From Enterobacter mori LMG 25706 (lineage in GTDB: Bacteria; Pseudomonadota; Gammaproteobacteria; Enterobacterales; Enterobacteriaceae): a DNA stretch of 64,000 bases. Shown piece after piece: positions 53,677 through 62,861 of the stretch (position 1 is the stretch's first letter; every line of letters begins with the position of its first letter). Under the pieces are notes generated by a model that saw nothing but the letters and a program-made list of their open reading frames with translations, was not told where the DNA came from and ran no database searches. Both the position numbers and the translations under genes were made by a program. The stretch lies in contig NZ_GL890780.1 of NCBI RefSeq assembly GCF_000211415.1, positions 49,765 through 113,764 on the forward strand. The letters are read 5' to 3'.

Positions 53677-55865
53677 AGCAACGCGATATCCCGCAGGGTG
53701 AAAACATGACGGATGATGCGCTGGAACAGTGGGCACAGGCGTTTGGCTACGTGGCAACGCGTTATCGCGTAGCCTGTTCACCCGGCGCGCTGATGGCGGG
53801 TGCGCCGTGGCTGAAAGGTAAACCGATGGTACCTGCCCTCACCCAGCTTGCGCGCGAGGCCGGACTGTCATTTGAGCTGCTGACGGCAGATCGGCAGTCC
53901 ATCAATAGCTGGCGTTTGCCCGTCGTGGTGGAGCTGAGCGAGGGGAAAATCGGCGTCATTGAACATTTCGACGGCGAGGACACGCTTGAGGTCAGCTTTT
54001 TCGACGGCAACATGCACACCAACCGCCTGTCGATGACGGCCATGCTCCCGGCCATCCGCCATGTGATCGCCCTGCGTCCCCTGGCCGCCCTGAAGGACAG
54101 CCGGGTGGATGCCTATATCTCTAAATATCGCCCGGACTGGCTCTACCGGCTGGTGATGCGCGATCTGCGCCCCTACAGCTGGGTCATGCTCGCCGCGCTG
54201 TTTATCAACGTGCTGTCGCTTTCGGGGATTGTGTTTTCCATGCAGGTCTACGACCGGGTGATCCCGGCCCAGTCCTACCCGACGCTGTACGTTCTGACTA
54301 TCGGGGTGCTGATCGCCACGCTGTTTGGTTTTGTGCTGCGCGTGGCGCGCGGGCACATTATGGATCTGCTGGGCAAGCGCTCGGATCTGCGCGTGTCGGA
54401 TCGCGTCTTTGGCCATGCGCTACGCCTGCGCAACAGCGCCATCCCTCGCTCCACCGGCAGCTTCATTTCCCAGTTGCGCGAGCTGGAGCAGATCCGCGAA
54501 ATGGTCACCTCCTCTACCATTTCCACGATTGTTGACCTGCCTTTCTTCCTCCTGTTTGTGGTGGTGCTGGCGATCATCGCGCCGCAGCTGGCGTGGATCG
54601 CCCCGGTCGCGGCGGTGATCATGGTATTGCCCGGCCTGCTGCTGCAAAAGCGGCTGGCGGAGCTGGCGAAGCAGTCGGCACACGAATCCACCCTGCGCAA
54701 CGCGGTGCTGGTGGAGAGCGTGCAGGGGCTGGAGGACATCAAATTGATGCAGGCGGAAAACCGCTTTTTGCAGCAGTGGAACAGCTATATCCAGATCACC
54801 GCGGAATCTGGCCTGCGCACCCGCGAGCTGACGCAGAACCTGATCAACTGGGGGATGACCATTCAAAGTCTGGTCTACGCAGGTGTCATCGTGGTCGGCG
54901 CACCGATGGTGATCGATGGAACGTTAACCACCGGCTCGGTGGTCGCCGCCTCTATGCTGGCCTCCCGCATGATCGCTCCGATGGCGACGCTGTGCGGCGT
55001 GCTGGCCCGCTGGCAACAGGTGAAGGCCGCCAAAGAGGGGCTGGACAGCATTATGCAGCTGCCCACCGAAAACCAGCGCGAAGAGACGCCGATCCGCCAG
55101 GACGTGCTGCGCGGCCATTACCTCTTCGAGCAGGCACAGTTCCGCTATCACCCGGAAGATCCCCGCATGGCGCTGCGCATTAACCGTCTGGAGATCAAAC
55201 CTGGGGAGAAAGTGGCGATCCTCGGGCGCAACGGCGCGGGCAAGTCAACCCTGCTGCAGGCGATGGCGGGCGGGATGGATCTGGCGGGCGGCGAGCTGCG
55301 GCTCGACAACTTCAGCCTGCCCCATCTCGACGTGGCGGACGTGCGGCGTAACGTCGGCTTTATGACCCAGAACGCGCGGCTGTTTTACGGCACCCTGCGC
55401 GAGAACATCACGCTGGGTATGCCGCGCGCCACCGATGAAGAGATTTTTGAAGTGCTGGAGATGTGCGGCGCGGCGAGCTTTGTGCAGAAGCTGCCGAAGG
55501 GGCTGGACTACCCGATTATGGAGAATGGCGTGGGGCTGTCCGGCGGGCAGCGGCAGTCCATTCTGCTGGCGCGCATGCTTCTGCGCGATCCGAATATCGT
55601 GCTGATGGACGAACCCACGGCGTCGCTTGACGAGCATACCGAGCGGGAATTTATCCAGCGCCTCAACGCCTGGCTCGGCAACCGCACGCTGGTTGTCGCC
55701 ACCCACCGCGTCCCCGTGCTGGAGCTTGTTGAGCGCGTGGTGGTGTTGAAAGAAGGAATGCTGGTGATGCATGCGCCAAAAGCGCAGGCCCTGAGCAACA
55801 GCCGCATGCAGCAACAGCAGGCAGCAACCGGACGGGAGTGGAAAAATGAAAATCAGTCAGCGTGA
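53673..55865 (+). CDS. bapC: Type I secretion ABC transporter for BapA
   Basis: The 730-residue protein has an N-terminal C39-like domain without the catalytic Cys/His pair, so it probably docks the substrate without cutting it. About six membrane helices follow (about residues 165-445), then an ATPase domain with Walker A GRNGAGKST (about 518-526), signature LSGGQRQS and Walker B IVLMDEPTAS, and the switch His in ATHRV. This is the LapB/HlyB type. The start overlaps bapB; an alternative ATG is at 53,706. The end overlaps bapD by 20 bases, a tight translational unit. Confidence 0.94.
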   Translation: MKQRDIPQGENMTDDALEQWAQAFGYVATRYRVACSPGALMAGAPWLKGKPMVPALTQLAREAGLSFELLTADRQSINSWRLPVVVELSEGKIGVIEHFDGEDTLEVSFFDGNMHTNRLSMTAMLPAIRHVIALRPLAALKDSRVDAYISKYRPDWLYRLVMRDLRPYSWVMLAALFINVLSLSGIVFSMQVYDRVIPAQSYPTLYVLTIGVLIATLFGFVLRVARGHIMDLLGKRSDLRVSDRVFGHALRLRNSAIPRSTGSFISQLRELEQIREMVTSSTISTIVDLPFFLLFVVVLAIIAPQLAWIAPVAAVIMVLPGLLLQKRLAELAKQSAHESTLRNAVLVESVQGLEDIKLMQAENRFLQQWNSYIQITAESGLRTRELTQNLINWGMTIQSLVYAGVIVVGAPMVIDGTLTTGSVVAASMLASRMIAPMATLCGVLARWQQVKAAKEGLDSIMQLPTENQREETPIRQDVLRGHYLFEQAQFRYHPEDPRMALRINRLEIKPGEKVAILGRNGAGKSTLLQAMAGGMDLAGGELRLDNFSLPHLDVADVRRNVGFMTQNARLFYGTLRENITLGMPRATDEEIFEVLEMCGAASFVQKLPKGLDYPIMENGVGLSGGQRQSILLARMLLRDPNIVLMDEPTASLDEHTEREFIQRLNAWLGNRTLVVATHRVPVLELVERVVVLKEGMLVMHAPKAQALSNSRMQQQQAATGREWKNENQSA

Positions 55866-57045
55866 CGTTGCCGCAATGGACGATCTGGATAACGCCCTCG
55901 ACTCCGAAAGCGGCTACACCGGCGCGCGGCGGATTGTTGTGTTCTCCCTACTGCTGTTTGTGGTGCTTGGCGTCTGGGCGTGGTACGGCATTCTGGATGA
56001 AGTTTCCACCGGAACCGGCAAAGTGATCCCCAGCTCGCGCGAGCAGGTTTTACAGTCGCTCGACGGCGGGATCCTGACGGAACTGAACGTGCACGAAGGG
56101 GATCAGGTTCAGGCTGGACAGGTACTGGCGCGGCTCGATCCGACGCGATCGGAATCGAACGTCGGCGAAAGCGCGGCACGCTACCGGGCATCACTCGCCT
56201 CCAGCGTCCGGTTGTATGCCGAAGTGAACGATCTGCCGCTGAAATTCCCGCCTTCGCTGGCGAAATGGACGGATCTGATCGGGGCCGAAACGCGCCTTTA
56301 TAACTCACGTCGCGCACAGCTTGAAGATACCCAGCGCGAGCTGCGCTCGGCATTAGATCTCGCCAATAAAGAGCTGGCGATCACCCAGCGGCTGGTCAAA
56401 ACCGGTGCCGCCAGCCACGTGGAAGTGCTGCGTCTGCAGCGGCAGAAAAGCGATCTGGAACTCAAGCTGACCGACGTGCGCTCGCAGTATTACGTCCAGG
56501 CGCGCGAGGCGCTCTCCAAAGCCAACGCGGAGGTGGATATGGTTTCCGCCATTCTCAAAGGGCGTGAAGATTCGGTGACGCGTCTGACGGTGAAATCCCC
56601 GGTACGCGGCATTGTGAAAAACATCAAAGTGACCACCATCGGCGGCGTGATCCCGCCCAACGGCGAGTTGATGGAGATCGTACCGGTGGACGATCACCCG
56701 CTGATTGAAACCCGCCTGTCGCCGCGCGATATCGCCTTTATCCACCCTAATCAGGAAGCGCTGGTCAAAATCACCGCCTACGATTACGCGATTTATGGCG
56801 GGCTGCATGGCGTGGTGGAGACCATTTCGCCGGATACCATCCAGGACGAAGCTAAGCCAGAAGTGTTCTATTACCGGGTATTTATCCGCACCAGCCAGGA
56901 TTACCTGGTGAATAAGGCGGGCAGGCACTTCTCGATTGTGCCGGGGATGATTGCGACGGTGGACATTAAGACCGGAGAGAAAACGGTGCTGGATTATATG
57001 ATCAAGCCGTTTAACCGGGCGAAAGAGGCGCTGAGGGAGCGGTAA
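55846..57045 (+). CDS. bapD: HlyD-type membrane fusion protein for BapA
   Basis: The 399-residue protein has one N-terminal membrane anchor (about residues 28-50) and the lipoyl half GGILTELNVHEGDQVQAGQVL. A coiled coil (about 130-245) and the C-terminal beta barrel with VKSPVRGIVKNIKV and PGMIATVDIKTGEKTVLDY follow. It joins BapC to BapB across the periplasm, as HlyD and LapC do. It overlaps bapC, and a stem-loop follows after 14 bases. Confidence 0.94.
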   Translation: MKISQRDVAAMDDLDNALDSESGYTGARRIVVFSLLLFVVLGVWAWYGILDEVSTGTGKVIPSSREQVLQSLDGGILTELNVHEGDQVQAGQVLARLDPTRSESNVGESAARYRASLASSVRLYAEVNDLPLKFPPSLAKWTDLIGAETRLYNSRRAQLEDTQRELRSALDLANKELAITQRLVKTGAASHVEVLRLQRQKSDLELKLTDVRSQYYVQAREALSKANAEVDMVSAILKGREDSVTRLTVKSPVRGIVKNIKVTTIGGVIPPNGELMEIVPVDDHPLIETRLSPRDIAFIHPNQEALVKITAYDYAIYGGLHGVVETISPDTIQDEAKPEVFYYRVFIRTSQDYLVNKAGRHFSIVPGMIATVDIKTGEKTVLDYMIKPFNRAKEALRER

Positions 57046-57059
57046 AAAACTTTATTGAC

Positions 57060-57084
57060 ACCCTTCTCCGACCTAGAGAAGGGT
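57060..57084 (+). terminator. Stem-loop ending the bap operon
   Basis: ACCCTTCTC/GAGAAGGGT with a seven-base loop; no T run follows, so it may protect the mRNA end instead of acting as a strict terminator. Confidence 0.55.
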
Positions 57085-57255
57085 AAAAGCAGTGAAAAAA
57101 ATGAAACATTTTTTTCGGAAGGCTCATCTGTTTCTTGACATATTTAAATGGTGAAAAAACATGCCAATCAAGTTATAATCCTCTAGCATTAACACTTTAT
57201 ATAATTAATTATAAACCTTCAAATTATCAGCAAAGTAATAAGGAACTGTTTTATT

Positions 57256-58398
57256 ATGCAGGACAAGATAATGGCATGGCAACAGTTAGAAGAAAGTATA
57301 GAAACTCTAAACAAGTTTCAATCCATTGAAAAAAACAACAAAAATTACATTGATGAACAAGATCAGTTCATTTCAAACATTGGACTTGTTGTAGATTATA
57401 CAGGTGAGGAATCGACCAAGTCTTTAGTTAAAAAATTAAAACCTGACCATCAACTGTATGCTTGCAAACGTGCATTCTTCAATTTAAAAAACGATCAATT
57501 CAGACGAATCTACATCACTTTCAGTCAAAATACATTAGAACAAATAATAAAATATCTTTTAGTTAAGAAAAAAATCTCGACTGAGCATTTAATAAATAAA
57601 TTTGGTGAAGAGTTTGTTATCGCCAATAATTTACTCAATTCACTTGCAAGAAAAAACGTCACTAATAAAATCAATACATATGAAAGTGAATATTTTTATG
57701 ATTATAACGAAAAAACAAAAATAATAGATGATTTAAACGTCAAATTGTCTTACTCGCTAGCTGACAATTCAAGGTTAAAAAAAGAAGTTTCTTTACTCAA
57801 AAAATCCATATCTACACTGGAAGAACAAAAATCCAGCATGGAGTCTCAACTAAACGATAAATTTAACGAAGAGGTTAAGAATACTTTAGGTAGATTTGTT
57901 AACAAAGCGATGTCTGAATTAAAAATAAAAGAAAAAAAATACACTCTCATGAGTATATACTGGATTATAGGTGGTTGCGTTGCATGTGCAGGAATTATAG
58001 CATCTGTTATCACAATTATGGTATGGATGGGTAATGTCGTTGACTTAAGCAAAAATATCTCTTGGAGCCTACTTCTTTATTATGCTGGGAAGGGGGCCGT
58101 AATACTTAGTGCCCTTTCAACATTAGCATATTATTGTTTTAAACAATCCAATGCTTATGTGCATGAATCACTCAAACAAGGAGAGCGTGTTCATGCTATC
58201 AGATTTGGGCAGTTGTGTTTGAGGCTTTATGGCAAGCAAATTAATGAGAACCAAATCAAAACTGTGTTTGAAGATTGGAATATTAGCAGCAGCACCGCCT
58301 TTTCAAATAACCAAAAAGATAATAACAACATCACCGATGTACCTGAAAATATAACTAGCATTTTTAAATCTGCAATTGAAAACCTCTCAAAGAAATGA
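57256..58398 (+). CDS. AT-rich orphan gene: coiled-coil protein with two membrane helices
   Basis: The 380-residue product is Lys/Asn-rich and its gene is far more AT-rich than its neighbours, a sign of transfer. A charged N-terminal part (1-150) is followed by a coiled coil (about 160-215), then two membrane helices (about 232-258, IGGCVACAGIIASVITIMVW, and about 272-295), and a cytosolic C-terminal tail. I do not recognise the family. Lone AT-rich genes of this type are often defence or membrane-effector genes; that is inference only. TAAGGAAC lies upstream of the ATG. Confidence 0.75.
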   Translation: MQDKIMAWQQLEESIETLNKFQSIEKNNKNYIDEQDQFISNIGLVVDYTGEESTKSLVKKLKPDHQLYACKRAFFNLKNDQFRRIYITFSQNTLEQIIKYLLVKKKISTEHLINKFGEEFVIANNLLNSLARKNVTNKINTYESEYFYDYNEKTKIIDDLNVKLSYSLADNSRLKKEVSLLKKSISTLEEQKSSMESQLNDKFNEEVKNTLGRFVNKAMSELKIKEKKYTLMSIYWIIGGCVACAGIIASVITIMVWMGNVVDLSKNISWSLLLYYAGKGAVILSALSTLAYYCFKQSNAYVHESLKQGERVHAIRFGQLCLRLYGKQINENQIKTVFEDWNISSSTAFSNNQKDNNNITDVPENITSIFKSAIENLSKK

Positions 58399-58644
58399 GA
58401 TTAAAAAGCCAGTTAACATAGGTCGTTTCTGGCTTTATAAACTCACGAAGAAATATATTATTTAATAATAATTCTCCTTCAAATCCTCGCAAAAAGTAAT
58501 TTCTGTTACAGTACCTTTTTTATAAGGGGTCATACTCCTGTGCGTTCCTTCCACGCCAGCAAAATCTGGCGTCGGGATTGGCATCCCGGTTAAACTTAAT
58601 GACGGCGTGAGCTCTTGTTGCGCCGTGCGTCTGGCCACATTCCA

Positions 58645-58767
58645 ATGGTGGGCTCGACGGGGGCGTCACAAAACGCGCCAGTGTCCATTAAGGCCGGTAA
58701 TGCCAACTCCGTTCAGTCCTTCCACCCGGGAAATTGGCATTTATCTGACAGCGCCTTAATCACTTAG
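58645..58767 (+). pseudogene. Ash-like phage/satellite remnant
   Basis: The frame in front of and through the ATG at 58,645 reads SGHIPMVGSTGASQNAP, then FHPGNWHLSDSALIT, 40 codons from the ATG. The GHIPMVG stretch is characteristic, as I recall, of Ash-family proteins of P4-like satellites. Upstream, an in-frame TGA before RELLLRRA cuts it off from its usual N terminus. An overlapping frame resembles the leader of Icd-like phage proteins but has no start. It lies 13 bases before the next gene. Confidence 0.5.
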
Positions 58768-58780
58768 TAGAAACTGTCAT

Positions 58781-59218
58781 ATGACCACCAGTAACGCACT
58801 TTTCACTACCCCCTTCGACCACAACACCGGCTTCACTGAACTTGCCGACAACTGCCAACGCTATTGCGAAGCATTGGTGGAAGAGACCGATCCTGCAAGA
58901 AAAATAGCGCTTTGCGGTCGTCTTGCATCGACCCTCGCCCTGCTCCGCCCGATGCTGCTGGAGCCGCTTCCTGAGCACTTACAGGAACGTCTTACCCTCG
59001 ATGTGTTCCCCGAACGTGAGCCTGCATTCCACGCTGAATCCGATCAACTCTGCCGTTACTGCGAAGTGATTACGCAACTGCTGATCGGCGGGGCGCTTGC
59101 ACCGGAACCAGCCCGCGTGATGGGGGATTTACTCTTTGAACTGACGGGATATTTTGCTGACCAGCTTAAAGCCCCGCGCTGGCTGAGAACCGAGGCTGGC
59201 GTGGCGTTGCTGGGCTGA
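58781..59218 (+). CDS. Hypothetical 145-residue helical protein
   Basis: The product is acidic, Leu-rich and predicted mostly helical (NCQRYCEALVEETDPARKIALCG, LASTLALLRPMLLEPLPEHLQ). It has four cysteines, two in paired RYC contexts. The gene is GC-rich, like the chromosome. It directly follows the Ash-like remnant, a context seen for small phage-derived genes. The family is not recognised. Confidence 0.6.
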   Translation: MTTSNALFTTPFDHNTGFTELADNCQRYCEALVEETDPARKIALCGRLASTLALLRPMLLEPLPEHLQERLTLDVFPEREPAFHAESDQLCRYCEVITQLLIGGALAPEPARVMGDLLFELTGYFADQLKAPRWLRTEAGVALLG

Positions 59219-59227
59219 GCCTGAACT

Positions 59228-59299
59228 GCCGGGTAGAGGCTCCGCCTTACCCGGCCTACATCTGTTTTGCAGGCCCGTGCAAGCGCAGCGCCGCCGGGC
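59228..59299. repeat. REP/BIME-type palindromic repeat
   Basis: GCCGGGTA/TACCCGGC with a short loop is followed by a second stem GCCCG/CGGGC in opposite orientation (ending at 59,299). This is the usual form of enterobacterial repetitive extragenic palindromes. Confidence 0.75.
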
Positions 59300-59499
59300 A
59301 ACAGATAAAGCACCGGGTCTGAGAGATAAACCTTTTATGGAATCCACCTCGAAGATCTGATGTTCGATTTCCTCTTTTTCTTCCCTCTTTCCTTCACCCA
59401 GGTAACATTATCGCCAGCGACAAAAAACGCACTTGCGCACAGTGCGGGAGTGCATTACTATGCCTTTCAGCTTCAGGGATCGGAGCTAATATACGTATT

Positions 59500-59511
59500 A
59501 TGATTAATCAT
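59500..59511. promoter_or_regulatory. Palindromic operator over the higB start codon
   Basis: ATGATTAATCAT is a perfect 12-base palindrome whose first three bases are the higB start codon; ATACGTAT, another palindrome, lies just before (59,491). Both fit HigA autoregulation. Confidence 0.5.
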
Positions 59512-59799
59512 TTTCGCGATCAATGGCTTATGGATTTTTTCCTCTTTGGAAAATCAAGCAACGTTATCCCATCAAGCCTTGAGGCAGCCCTGGCGAGGAA
59601 GCTGGACATCATCAATGCAGCATCCTCATATCGGGATTTACGATCCCCGCCAGGTAACATGTATGAATCGTTGAATCCTCCACTCGAGGGATATTCCTCA
59701 ATTCGCGTGAACAGGCAATACAGATTGGTATTCAGGTGGACTGAGGGCAAAGCGGACGATCTCTACCTCTCTCCCCACAAATACACATCGCACAAATGA
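59500..59799 (+). CDS. higB: HigB-type toxin
   Basis: The 99-residue protein belongs to the RelE/HigB family: [25 protein letters not shown], then [23 protein letters not shown], the conserved core of ribosome-dependent mRNA interferases, and [11 protein letters not shown] at the end. It cleaves translated mRNA until bound by HigA. The toxin-first order, with the antitoxin 10 bases behind, is typical of higBA. The RQYRLVF active-site strand is intact. Confidence 0.93.
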   Translation: MINHFRDQWLMDFFLFGKSSNVIPSSLEAALARKLDIINAASSYRDLRSPPGNMYESLNPPLEGYSSIRVNRQYRLVFRWTEGKADDLYLSPHKYTSHK

Positions 59800-59809
59800 G
59801 GCATCAAAG

Positions 59810-60157
59810 ATGACCCTTCAACAAGCTTTGAGAAAACCCACCACGCCGGGTGACGTGCTGCAGTATGAGTATCTCGAACCGCTAAATCTCAAAATTAGCG
59901 ATCTCGCAGACATGCTTAATGTGCACCGGAACACCATAAGTGCTCTGGTTAACAACAATCGAAAACTGACGGCTGATATGGCAATCAGACTGGCGAAGGC
60001 GTTTGATACCACCATTGAATTCTGGCTAAATCTTCAACTGAACGTCGATATTTGGGAAGCCCAAACTAACTCCCGTACTCAGGAAGAGTTAAGCCGTGTA
60101 AAGACGATTGCAGAATTAATTGCCAGAAGAAAATCGGGCCAGCCGGACGTTGCCTGA
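59810..60157 (+). CDS. higA: HigA-type antitoxin
   Basis: The 115-residue protein has an Xre-type helix-turn-helix (LKISDLADMLNVHRNTISALVNNNRKLTADMAIRL split over residues about 30-65) followed by AFDTTIEFWLNLQ, the HigA signature. It neutralises HigB and represses the operon, probably through the palindromes at 59,491-59,511. GTGACGTGCTGCAGYEYLEP-like N-terminal sequence (TPGDVLQYEYLEP) is usual for the family. Confidence 0.94.
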   Translation: MTLQQALRKPTTPGDVLQYEYLEPLNLKISDLADMLNVHRNTISALVNNNRKLTADMAIRLAKAFDTTIEFWLNLQLNVDIWEAQTNSRTQEELSRVKTIAELIARRKSGQPDVA

Positions 60158-60202
60158 CCCGGAACGATATTATTCACTCAAACTCATTTTCAGGAAGAAA
60201 CC

Positions 60203-60628
60203 ATGCGCCAACGTACCATTGTCTGCCCCATCATTCAGAACGACGGGGCCTATCTGCTGTGCAAAATGGCCGACGATCGCGGCGTATTTCCCGGCCAGTG
60301 GGCGCTGTCCGGTAGAGGGATGGAGCCGGGTGAAACGATGGAACAGGCGCTGCGCCGGGAAATCCGCGAGGAACTTGGCGACGCGCTGGAGATTACCGAG
60401 ATAAAACCCTGGGCATTTCGTGATGACACTCGGGTGAAAACCTACGCCGACGGCACCACGGAAGAAATTTATATGATTTACCTGATCTTCGACTGCATCA
60501 GCGCCAACCGTGAGGTGACCTTCAACGAAGAGTTTCAGGAAATTGCCTGGGTTCGCCCGGCGTCCTTACAAGATTTGGATCTGAATGAAGCCACTCGTAT
60601 GACATTTGCCCAGAAAGGGCTGCTGTAA
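60203..60628 (+). CDS. nudI: Nucleoside triphosphatase NudI (Nudix)
   Basis: The 141-residue protein equals E. coli NudI in length and order ([46 protein letters not shown]). It hydrolyses nucleoside triphosphates, preferring pyrimidine deoxynucleotides. The Nudix box reads [20 protein letters not shown] with ELG following; the position of the first Nudix glycine (the middle Gly of GGG in E. coli) is Arg here (codon AGA). The catalytic REIREEL part is intact, so activity may be retained. CAGGAAG precedes the ATG. Confidence 0.95.
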   Translation: MRQRTIVCPIIQNDGAYLLCKMADDRGVFPGQWALSGRGMEPGETMEQALRREIREELGDALEITEIKPWAFRDDTRVKTYADGTTEEIYMIYLIFDCISANREVTFNEEFQEIAWVRPASLQDLDLNEATRMTFAQKGLL

Positions 60629-60637
60629 GAAAGGCTT

Positions 60638-60668
60638 GCGCATAACGGCAGGAGCGCCATTATGCGCA
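60638..60668. terminator. Bidirectional stem-loop between nudI and the aminotransferase
   Basis: TGCGCATAA pairs with TTATGCGCA, with CGGC/GCC near the loop; a TCTTTT run follows on the + strand. It separates two convergent genes. Confidence 0.7.
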
Positions 60669-60674
60669 GGTCTT

Positions 60675-61856
60675 TTACAGCGAGATTTTCAAACGTCGAA
60701 CCGCTTCTTTCAACTGCTCATCCGTTGGCGTCACAAACGACATACGCAGCGTCGTATGGTCCGGTTCCTTGCAGTAGAAGAACTCACCTGGTACAAACAC
60801 CACGCCGTTGCTTAACGTCTTCTCCAGCCAGCGCGTGGTGTTCATGCCGTTGTTCATTTTCGCCCACAGGAACATGCCGCCCTTCGGCTTGTGGAACGAC
60901 ATCACATCGCCCAGCTCGGCCTCCAGTTCAGTGGCAAACGTCTGGTATTTCTGGCGATAGGCTTCGCGGATCATCTTAATCTGCCCCGCCAGACGACCGG
61001 TTTTCAGGTACTCATAGGTCATCAGCTGTGACAGCGTACTGGTGTGCAGATCGGTGGTTTGCTTCAGATTAACCACCGCACGTTTCAGCCACTCGGGGAC
61101 CAGCACCCAGCCCACGCGGGTTCCCGGCGCGAGGATTTTAGAGAAGGTGGAGGTGTACACCACGTTCTCTTCATTGCCAATATCTTTGGCGTGAGCAATC
61201 AACGGGCGGAACACTTCGTCGGTGTAATTAATTTCGCTGTACGGGTCGTCTTCGATAATCACGAAATCATAACGTTTTGATAATTCCACCAGCTGTTTAC
61301 GGCGCGCTTCGGAAAGCGTCACGCCGCCGGGGTTACCAAAGGTTGGAACGATATAGACCGCTTTGATGGCTTTCTTTGCCACCAGCGCTTCAAGCTCATC
61401 CACCTTCATACCGTCGCCGTCGGTGCCGACGGATTCAAAGTTGGCCTGCGCCAGGCCGAAGACCTGCAGCGCGGCGAGATAGGCTGGACGCTCAACGACA
61501 ACGGTGTCACCTGGGTTGATTAACGCACGCGCCAGCACGTCAAGTGATTGCTGCGAGCCGGAAGTAATAACGACATCATCGGCCTTACAGGCGATACCGC
61601 GCCCCTCGCAGATGCGTTTAATTTCCTCGCGCAGCCCCGGTACGCCTTCCGTCAGGCCGTACTGGAACGCCTCGCCAAAATGCTGTGATAAGACGGAATC
61701 GGCGGCAATTTTAAGCCCTTCGTGATCGAACAGATCGGGATTGGGAATACCACCGCCCAGCGAAATCACCCCTGCCATTTTGCTATGTTTTAATAATTCA
61801 CGGATGGCAGAGGATTGCAGGCCCTGCGCGCTGCTGGCGAGTTTGTTTGCAGACAT
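60675..61856 (-). CDS. PLP-dependent aminotransferase, class I/II (LysN/2-aminoadipate type)
   Basis: The 393-residue protein is a fold-type I enzyme. ITSGSQQSLDVLAR is the phosphate-binding region, NPGG (about 175-178) the substrate-carboxylate region, IIEDDPYSEI holds the pyridine-ring Asp, and Lys240 in STFSKILAPGTRVGW forms the Schiff base. The sequence resembles the MocR aminotransferase domain and the LysN/2-aminoadipate group without the DNA-binding part. It probably moves the amino group of a larger amino acid such as 2-aminoadipate or an aromatic one; the substrate is not certain. Confidence 0.88.
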   Translation of the reverse strand: MSANKLASSAQGLQSSAIRELLKHSKMAGVISLGGGIPNPDLFDHEGLKIAADSVLSQHFGEAFQYGLTEGVPGLREEIKRICEGRGIACKADDVVITSGSQQSLDVLARALINPGDTVVVERPAYLAALQVFGLAQANFESVGTDGDGMKVDELEALVAKKAIKAVYIVPTFGNPGGVTLSEARRKQLVELSKRYDFVIIEDDPYSEINYTDEVFRPLIAHAKDIGNEENVVYTSTFSKILAPGTRVGWVLVPEWLKRAVVNLKQTTDLHTSTLSQLMTYEYLKTGRLAGQIKMIREAYRQKYQTFATELEAELGDVMSFHKPKGGMFLWAKMNNGMNTTRWLEKTLSNGVVFVPGEFFYCKEPDHTTLRMSFVTPTDEQLKEAVRRLKISL

Positions 61857-61876
61857 TCTTTGATTACCTTCTTTTT

Positions 61877-62764
61877 TTATATTGTGCCCAATCTTAGCAG
61901 AATATGGGCGATAAATTCCGTAAGCTTAGGCAGTTGACGTAAATCCTGACGCCACAATAAATGCACCGGCCTCGGCGCGGGCGTATACTGCTCCAGCACC
62001 CGCACCAGCCTGCCGCTTGCCAGCTCTTCCGCCACCAGCACCTCCGGTTGCAGCAGTAATCCTGCACCTGCCCGCGCCGCCATGCGTAATCCATAGCCAT
62101 CGTTGCATCTTAAGATCGCATCCCGCTTCCAGCGCACTTCTCCTTCCATGCCCGGTAGCCGCCACTCATTACGCGCGGTCCACACCGTGTGCGATAGACA
62201 CAGATGATTCACCAGATCGGCAGGCGTCTGTGGCGTGCCGTAGCGCGCTAAATAGTCCGGCGCGGCGCAGATCACCATCCGGTAAGGGCAGAGATACTTC
62301 GCTACCAGATCGTCGTTTTGAATGTCGCCAATGCGAATGGCCAGATCGACCCCTTCATCCACCAGATCGACCATCCGGTTGGTGAGATCCAGCTCCACAC
62401 GCACCTCCGGATACCGCTGTAAATAGGTGGCGGTGAGCGGTGCAATCACACAGCCACCAAACGACGTCGGTGCCGTGACGCGCAACGTTCCGGCAGGCGC
62501 AGCACGCAGCCGCTCGACTGCATTTTCAGCAATGGAGACCTGCTCCAGCACCCGCTTCGCCTCCTCGAAATAGACGCGCCCGGCGTCGGTCAGGCTTTGA
62601 CGGCGCGTGTTGCGCTCCAGCAGTCGCGTGCCGAGCTGGGTTTCCAGCAGGGCAATATACTCCCCCACCATCACCGCCGACATCTCCAGACGTGATGCAG
62701 CACCAGTAAAGCTACCGCTTTCCACCACCGCAATAAACGTCTCCATACCGCGAAGCTTATCCAT
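61877..62764 (-). CDS. LysR-family transcriptional regulator
   Basis: The 295-residue protein has the N-terminal winged helix (ETFIAVVESGSFTGAASRLEMS, LLETQLGTRLLERNTRRQSL) and an effector domain beginning near GTLRVTAPTSFGG. It belongs to the CrgA-like subgroup common in enterobacteria. It is divergent from the short-chain dehydrogenase across 97 bases, the standard arrangement for a regulator and its target. Confidence 0.93.
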   Translation of the reverse strand: MDKLRGMETFIAVVESGSFTGAASRLEMSAVMVGEYIALLETQLGTRLLERNTRRQSLTDAGRVYFEEAKRVLEQVSIAENAVERLRAAPAGTLRVTAPTSFGGCVIAPLTATYLQRYPEVRVELDLTNRMVDLVDEGVDLAIRIGDIQNDDLVAKYLCPYRMVICAAPDYLARYGTPQTPADLVNHLCLSHTVWTARNEWRLPGMEGEVRWKRDAILRCNDGYGLRMAARAGAGLLLQPEVLVAEELASGRLVRVLEQYTPAPRPVHLLWRQDLRQLPKLTEFIAHILLRLGTI

Positions 62765-62861
62765 ATTCCGAACCTCTGGTTAGCAATCTTCTAACGTTAG
62801 CCCAGTTTATCTGACTTTTTATTTATTAAAGAATGAAGTCTCACAACATAAGGAGTCTGCT

